A stretch of DNA of 64,000 nt, taken from Pedobacter helvus (lineage in GTDB: Bacteria > Bacteroidota > Bacteroidia > Sphingobacteriales > Sphingobacteriaceae). The position numbers were made by a program, and so were the translations under genes. Below are positions 60,318 to 64,000 of this stretch, one piece after another. The notes under the pieces were generated by a model that was given only the letters and a program-made list of their open reading frames with translations, did no database searches and was not told where the DNA came from. Each line of letters begins with the position of its first letter. Position 1 is the stretch's first letter. The stretch lies in assembly GCF_005925325.1 (NCBI RefSeq), contig NZ_SRMP01000003.1, positions 439,210 through 503,209 of the forward strand, in the 5' to 3' direction.

Positions 60318-63116
60318 TTAATGTGCTTCTAGCCAATTCGTACCTTCTCCAATTTCTATTTCAATAGGTACTTCGGTCTTAATAGCTGTTTTCATTCTAT
60401 TAGTGATGATTTCTTTAACTTGTTCTTTCTCGTCTTTAATTACATCAAATACCAACTCATCATGTACCTGCATAGTCATTTTCGATTGCAGTTTTTGAGC
60501 CACCATATCTTTGTGGATATTGATCATCGCAATCTTAATCATATCTGCCGCCGAACCCTGTATAGGCGCATTGATCGCATTTCGCTCTGCGTAACCTCTT
60601 ACCGTCATGTTCGCCGAGTTAATATCCCTCAAATACCTACGGCGACCCATGATCGTTTCTACATAACCATTTTCACGAGCAAAATTCATCGTGTCGCTCA
60701 TATAATTTTTAATTCCTGGATATTGGATGAAATACTGCTCAATAATTTCGGCTGCTTCCTTACGAGGGATGTTCAAATTCTGAGATAAACCGAAAGCAGA
60801 CTGGCCATAAATGATACCGAAGTTTACCGCCTTCGCATTCCTACGTTGGTTAGATGTTACCTCATCTATACCAATACCATAAACTTTAGCCGCGGTGGCC
60901 GTGTGAATGTCAATACCGTTTAAAAAGGCGTCCAGCATATTCGCTTCCTTGCTAATCTCTGCAATAATTCTCAGCTCAATCTGCGAATAGTCGGCAGATA
61001 GCAAAATATGATTTTCGTCTCTCGCAATAAAAGCTTTTCTCACTTCTCTACCTCTGTCTGTTTTAATAGGGATGTTCTGCAAGTTTGGATTGTTAGAACT
61101 CAACCTCCCTGTAGCGGCAACCGCCTGGTTATAGCTCGTATGCACCCTGCCTGTACGCGGATTAACCAGCAAAGGTAAAGCATCTACATAAGTAGATTTC
61201 AATTTCTGCATCTGGCGGAAATCTAAAATATCTTGAACGATATCGCTTTTAGTGGCTAATGCAGTCAACACATCCTCGCCAGTTTGGTACTGACCAGTTT
61301 TTGTCTTTTTCGCTTTCGGATCTAGCTTTAAATGATCGAAAAGCACCTCTCCGAGTTGTTTTGGCGATGCTAAGTTGAACTTCAATCCTGCTTTTTCGTA
61401 AACATTTAGCTCTGCTTTGGAAATTTCCTCTTGCAGCTGTGCAGAGTAAGTCGCCAGAGTTTCCGCATCAATTCTAACACCTTCCTTCTCCATATCAGCC
61501 AACACATAGATCAGAGGATTTTCAATTTCGGCAGCTAATTTATTAGCATTCCTTTCCAAGAGCATAGGCTCAAAAACATTGGCCAATTGCAAGGTCACGT
61601 CAGCATCTTCAGCGGCATAATCCACTACTTTTTCTACCGGAACATCTTTCATGTTCAGTTGGCCTTTTCCTTTCGGACCAATTAATGAAGTAATGGAAAT
61701 TGGTGTATAGCCTAAGTAATTTTCTGAAAGTACATCCATTCCGTGTCTCGTATCAGGATCTATCAGGTAATGCGCCAACATGGTATCAAATAATTCTCCT
61801 TTAAGATTGATGTCGTACCATTTTAGCACCAACATATCGTACTTAATGTTCTGCCCAATTTTAACGATGTTTTCACCTTCAAAAACTGGCCTAAATTCTT
61901 CTAAAATAGCTTGTGTTTCTGCTTTATCTTGTGGCGTTGGAATGTAATATCCTTTGCCGGGCTCTATCGAAAAAGAAAGCCCTACCAAATCCACCAAATT
62001 AGCATCAGTTCCCGTAGTTTCTGTATCAAACGAAATGCGGCTTTGCTGTAGTAGTAAAGCAATGAGTTCCTTTCTTTCTTCCGCCGAAGCGACCAAATGA
62101 TATTCGTGTGGTGTATTGTCTATATTTTTGGCATCAATAGGGGTGTCAAAAAGCGAAGGCTGGTTTTCAATTTCTTTGGTAGCTACGGCGTTTCCAAACA
62201 TGTCTTGCTGACCGGTAGATTTTCCTTCATTAACACTAAAACTATCTCCAAAAACACGTTTGCCAATGGTTCTAAATTCCAACTCTGCAAAAAGCGGTTC
62301 TAATAGCTCTTTACTTGGCTCTTCTAGCAATAAAGCTTGTTCATTAAATTCTATTGGAACGTTCAAAATAATGGTTGCTAATTTTTTTGAAATTAATCCT
62401 TGTTCTGCAAAATTCTCAACATTTTCCCTTTGTTTTCCTTTAAGTTCGTGGCTGTTAGCAATGATGTTTTCCATACTGCCGTACTGCTTAATTAGCGCTT
62501 TGGCAGTTTTCTCCCCAATACCCGGAATACCCGGAATATTATCTACCGCATCGCCCCATAAACCTAAAATATCGATTACTTGCAGCACATTTTCAACTTC
62601 CCATTTGGCTAATACCTCAGGTACACCTAAAATTTCCATTTCATTACCCATACGGGCAGGTTTGTAAATGAAAATATTTTCAGATACCAATTGTGCGAAA
62701 TCCTTGTCTGGCGTCATGCAGTATACTTGAAACCCGGCTTTTTCGCCTTCTTTTGCAAGCGTTCCAATAATATCGTCTGCTTCGTAACCATCTTTTGTAA
62801 TTACGGGGATATTAAATCCTTCTATCAACCTAAAAATATATGGAAGCGCTTTTGACAAATCTTCTGGCATAGCTTCACGGTGGGCCTTGTAGGCCTCAAA
62901 ATCCGTATGTCTTTCAGTAGGTGCTTCGGTATCGAAAACTACCGCAATATGGCTCGGTTTTTCCTTTTTTAGCACTTCTAACAGGGTATTGGTAAAACCC
63001 ATTACCGCAGAAGTATTTACACCTGTTGACGTAAAACGAGGGTTTTTGCTCAATGCGAAGTGCGCTCGGTAGATTAACGCCATCCCATCTAAAAGGAAAA
63101 GTTTTTTGTTGCTCAT
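60318..63116 (-). CDS. polA: DNA polymerase I
   Basis: A 932-residue three-domain replication and repair polymerase. The 5'-3' exonuclease is N-terminal (LLDGMALIYRAHFAL, DGYEADDIIGTLA). The proofreading 3'-5' exonuclease appears intact (SFDTETTGTD, then NIKYDMLVL). The polymerase domain has DYSQIELR, RRNAKAVNFGIIYGQSA and QVHDELVFDV. Length matches E. coli Pol I. Transcribed alone. Confidence 0.98.
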   Translation of the reverse strand: MSNKKLFLLDGMALIYRAHFALSKNPRFTSTGVNTSAVMGFTNTLLEVLKKEKPSHIAVVFDTEAPTERHTDFEAYKAHREAMPEDLSKALPYIFRLIEGFNIPVITKDGYEADDIIGTLAKEGEKAGFQVYCMTPDKDFAQLVSENIFIYKPARMGNEMEILGVPEVLAKWEVENVLQVIDILGLWGDAVDNIPGIPGIGEKTAKALIKQYGSMENIIANSHELKGKQRENVENFAEQGLISKKLATIILNVPIEFNEQALLLEEPSKELLEPLFAELEFRTIGKRVFGDSFSVNEGKSTGQQDMFGNAVATKEIENQPSLFDTPIDAKNIDNTPHEYHLVASAEERKELIALLLQQSRISFDTETTGTDANLVDLVGLSFSIEPGKGYYIPTPQDKAETQAILEEFRPVFEGENIVKIGQNIKYDMLVLKWYDINLKGELFDTMLAHYLIDPDTRHGMDVLSENYLGYTPISITSLIGPKGKGQLNMKDVPVEKVVDYAAEDADVTLQLANVFEPMLLERNANKLAAEIENPLIYVLADMEKEGVRIDAETLATYSAQLQEEISKAELNVYEKAGLKFNLASPKQLGEVLFDHLKLDPKAKKTKTGQYQTGEDVLTALATKSDIVQDILDFRQMQKLKSTYVDALPLLVNPRTGRVHTSYNQAVAATGRLSSNNPNLQNIPIKTDRGREVRKAFIARDENHILLSADYSQIELRIIAEISKEANMLDAFLNGIDIHTATAAKVYGIGIDEVTSNQRRNAKAVNFGIIYGQSAFGLSQNLNIPRKEAAEIIEQYFIQYPGIKNYMSDTMNFARENGYVETIMGRRRYLRDINSANMTVRGYAERNAINAPIQGSAADMIKIAMINIHKDMVAQKLQSKMTMQVHDELVFDVIKDEKEQVKEIITNRMKTAIKTEVPIEIEIGEGTNWLEAH

Positions 63117-63253
63117 ATGATTTAAAGTAAAATTAAGCCAGGCTTAACCTTTGTAAAGTTATAAATATGCGATTAGTTAAACGATATAATTTATTTTTTA
63201 GAAATTTATGAAATCCATACTTTTTAATCATCTGAAATAACAAAACCGATCTC

Positions 63254-64000
63254 ATGAAACACTTTTTACTTTCGTTCGGCATATTGCTGACATCGAGCTT
63301 GGCTCAAGCACAATACAAGAAATTTTTTTCGGTAATCCAATTTGATCATATTACAGACCAAGTAAAAGCAGACTATGGAACAAAGGCAAATCCGTTAGAA
63401 AGTGGTGCATTTATGATTATGGCCAATCCACAAGCCAGAAATGCATGCTTTAAAGCTTTTCAATTCTTACAGATGGCCAAACGGTGATAAAATAGACTTT
63501 TCTAAACGATATAGCACAAGAGGAGCCGGCAGTAAAGATATAGTAGATGTATATACCTTGGTAAATCCAGACACTAAAGACACTATTTGGCTACATGTAG
63601 ATCCATATAAAACATCTGAAAAATATGATATACCGAAAGGCCTTATCGCCTTGAACGCAACTATCCTAAAAACAGAAATAGAACCGATATTGGAGCAAAT
63701 AGAAGAAGTTAACCAGGCAGAAGATGGAACGAAATTGAAATTGCACATTGGTGAGATCATGAATTATATTTCTAGAAATTTCGACCAAAATCAATTGATA
63801 GACCTCAATAAATTAGAATTCGTTTTTCAAGATAAAAAAGCAGACAAAGTATTAATAGATTATCTGATGATGATCTATGTAATGAACAAATACTACGCTT
63901 TAGCAAAAGATATAGAAAAGGAAACCGATTATACTTTTTTAAAGATGAAAGAAAATTACAAGAAGTTTGTGAAAGCAAATCCCGAAGCTGAAAAAGGAAA
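63254..64000 (+). pseudogene. Secreted protein interrupted by a frameshift, 3' end outside window
   Basis: The first frame (63254-63487) has a clear signal peptide ending AQAQ and then stops early. From about 63462 the +1 frame continues open to the window end for 179 codons, with coherent protein-like content (YRWPNGDKIDFSKRYSTR, LIDYLMMIYVMNKYYALAKD). Dropping one C at 63461 joins the frames as KAF-NSYRWPNGD. So either a real mutation or a sequencing error splits one gene. The protein family was not recognised. Confidence 0.7.

Noticed and set aside
63467..63760. 97-codon minus-strand ORF
   Set aside because: It is antisense to the coherent second half of the frameshifted secreted protein gene.
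1..64000. CRISPR arrays, rRNA, tRNA, insertion sequences, prophage
   Set aside because: No regularly spaced identical repeats, no transposase or integrase, and no tRNA cloverleaf or rRNA sequence was seen on reading both strands.

Overview
This window is a stretch of ordinary chromosome from a Bacteroidota bacterium, most likely a Pedobacter-like member of the Sphingobacteriaceae. The evidence is low GC (roughly 38-40% by eye), lineage-restricted families (IPExxxVDY, DUF4270, DUF1543, a TonB-C protein carrying MORN-like repeats, a 29-residue AURKAIP1/COX24 protein), several outer-membrane-style lipoproteins, almost no Shine-Dalgarno sequences, and many upstream boxes matching the Bacteroidetes promoter TTTG-N19-TAnnTTTG. 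I see no phage, insertion sequence, CRISPR array, rRNA or tRNA.

Layout. 1-3190: a membrane PAS histidine kinase (cut by the window edge) with an NtrC-type regulator. 3438-4645: crotonase plus a B12-binding mutase subunit. 4891-6540: glnS. 6643-9206: yicC, gmk, an IVP/S23 four-helix-bundle gene and nadD. 9477-11001: an acyltransferase and a secreted protein. 11045-15505: rnc, fabF and acpP facing IPExxxVDY and pyk. 15667-20990: radA, small membrane and lipoproteins, a thioesterase, and metE under a cobalamin riboswitch. 21149-29024: M14 peptidase, DUF1543, a CREST/ceramidase-like membrane protein, low-MW phosphatase, lipoproteins, S1/P1 nuclease and fumC. 29528-33523: a LytS/LytTR two-component pair and a serine hydrolase. 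33644-38907: sod, tadA, a CsaA-like protein, an rRNA methyltransferase, bestrophin, an SDR and an AraC-type regulator. 39016-43630: rng, the tiny ribosomal protein, a TPR protein, HU, mutY and ssb. 43708-51537: UPF0173, YbaB, a tandem OmpA-domain protein, an old yellow enzyme, DsbA/FrnE, the S41 peptidase, a TPR protein and YbjQ. 51732-58938: ffh, panD, panC, a GT5-only glycogen-synthase-like protein, DUF4270 and glmS. 58993-64000: a small repeat protein, a TonB-C protein, polA, and a frameshifted secreted protein cut by the window end.

Most genes are housekeeping: translation, RNA processing, fatty-acid and CoA synthesis, DNA repair and envelope. Cobalamin appears twice: metE is the B12-independent methionine synthase gated by a B12 riboswitch, and a B12-binding mutase-type subunit sits next to a crotonase.

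I do not see a clear new multi-gene system. The least explained signals are in the gaps. They are: degenerate arrays with strict 7-nt or 8-nt periods, two of which encode protein N-termini; a three-copy dispersed element; large imperfect palindromes; promoter boxes 3-5 nt from ATG codons that predict leaderless mRNAs for yicC, rlmI, mutY and panD; and inverted repeats inside the pyk, sod and SDR control regions. Among proteins, the best leads are the glycogen-synthase-like domain without its KxGGL motif, the ceramidase-like membrane protein, and two genes that look frameshifted.
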